A DNA stretch of 64,000 bases, taken from contig NC_083398.1 of the NCBI RefSeq assembly GCF_030864355.1, positions 124,001 through 188,000 of the forward strand, in the 5' to 3' direction. The notes under the pieces were generated by a model. That model searched no databases and was not told the origin of the DNA. It was given only the letters and a program-made list of their open reading frames with translations. Position numbers and translations under genes: made by a program. Shown here piece after piece: positions 63,784-64,000 of this stretch. The DNA is from Cutaneotrichosporon cavernicola. Lineage: Eukaryota > Basidiomycota > Tremellomycetes > Trichosporonales > Trichosporonaceae. Each line of letters starts with the position of its first letter. The first letter of the stretch is position 1.

Positions 63784-64000
63784 TGTGGATACAGAGGGGT
63801 GAAGTTGTGAGGAATGGAGAGGTAGAGCAAGGTCTGAGTGAAGTGGTTGAGGGTGAGTGGAAGCAAGGGACAAAGGGGAGTAAGGTGGTAGTGTTATTAG
63901 TGGGAATGACGACTAGGTTTTTAGGTGGGGAATTGGTCTCTTGACTCTTAACGGCCTTGATTAAATCGATTCAAGGGAGCAAGGGGGGACCGGGGGGGTT
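63784..64000. other. Upstream region of the Myb/SANT gene
   Basis: These last 217 bases are purine-rich on +, giving a pyrimidine-rich leader for the minus-strand gene. They end with GGGGGGACCGGGGGGGTT. No further gene is visible before the window edge. Confidence 0.4.

Overview
The window is from a GC-rich, intron-rich, compact fungal nuclear genome. Gene content points to a basidiomycete yeast: a Cep57-type spindle-pole protein, a Cdc11/Nud1 scaffold, a GT61 glycosyltransferase, Zn2Cys6 and velvet regulators, and many introns of 31-60 nt. Intron style and gene set fit Tremellomycetes, probably a Trichosporonales-like lineage. That placement is inference; no rRNA marker is present. Exon joins were worked out by hand from GT/AG sites and checked by reading-frame arithmetic.

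Layout. 1-7.2 kb: the 3' part of an SQS1-like R3H/G-patch protein, a ferric-reductase-type flavocytochrome and a membrane J-domain protein, all on +. 8.1-10 kb: a GT61 glycosyltransferase on -, followed by 3 kb without a recognisable gene. 13-19.2 kb: SF3B5 (-) diverges from NOT2/CDC36 (+), then AMP deaminase (+). 19.4-24.7 kb: a Cep57-domain spindle-pole protein and a PX-BAR sorting nexin (Snx41/Atg20 type), both -. 25-35.4 kb: proteasome beta2 (+), RPB11 (-), a 1661-residue Nud1/Cdc11 homologue (-) and the NUG1/GNL3 GTPase (+).

35.5-37.5 kb holds an intron-containing tRNA-Pro(UGG), a badly damaged GH114 gene and an intron-containing tRNA-Ile(AAU). 37.8-46 kb: a 12-exon Zn2Cys6 regulator (+), a small uncharacterised protein (+), an SDR oxidoreductase (-), a small membrane protein (-) and an IMP1-type mitochondrial signal peptidase (+). 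47.4-49.3 kb: a velvet-domain regulator (-) with about 3.4 kb of gene-free DNA upstream. 52.7-57.1 kb: exocyst SEC3 (-), diverging from a NAA38-like LSM protein (+). 58.9-63.8 kb: a single-pass Ala/Gln/Ser-rich membrane protein (-) and a Myb/SANT protein (-).

Most genes are unrelated housekeeping functions (splicing, mRNA decay, transcription, proteolysis, ribosome assembly, mitosis, secretion). There is no operon or obvious biosynthetic cluster. Several pairs share short divergent promoters: SF3B5/NOT2, SNX41/PUP1, NUD1/NUG1 and SEC3/NAA38. The most distinctive global signal is the splice architecture: the branch point (CTGAC, CTAAC or CTTAC) lies almost on top of the 3' splice site, as in CTGACAGCAG. 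The most distinctive local features are the multiply broken GH114 gene between two tRNA genes, repeat-bearing outlier introns in SEC3 and AMP deaminase, in-frame tandem repeats in the Nud1 homologue, and CGG/CCG inverted repeats near the Zn2Cys6 gene.
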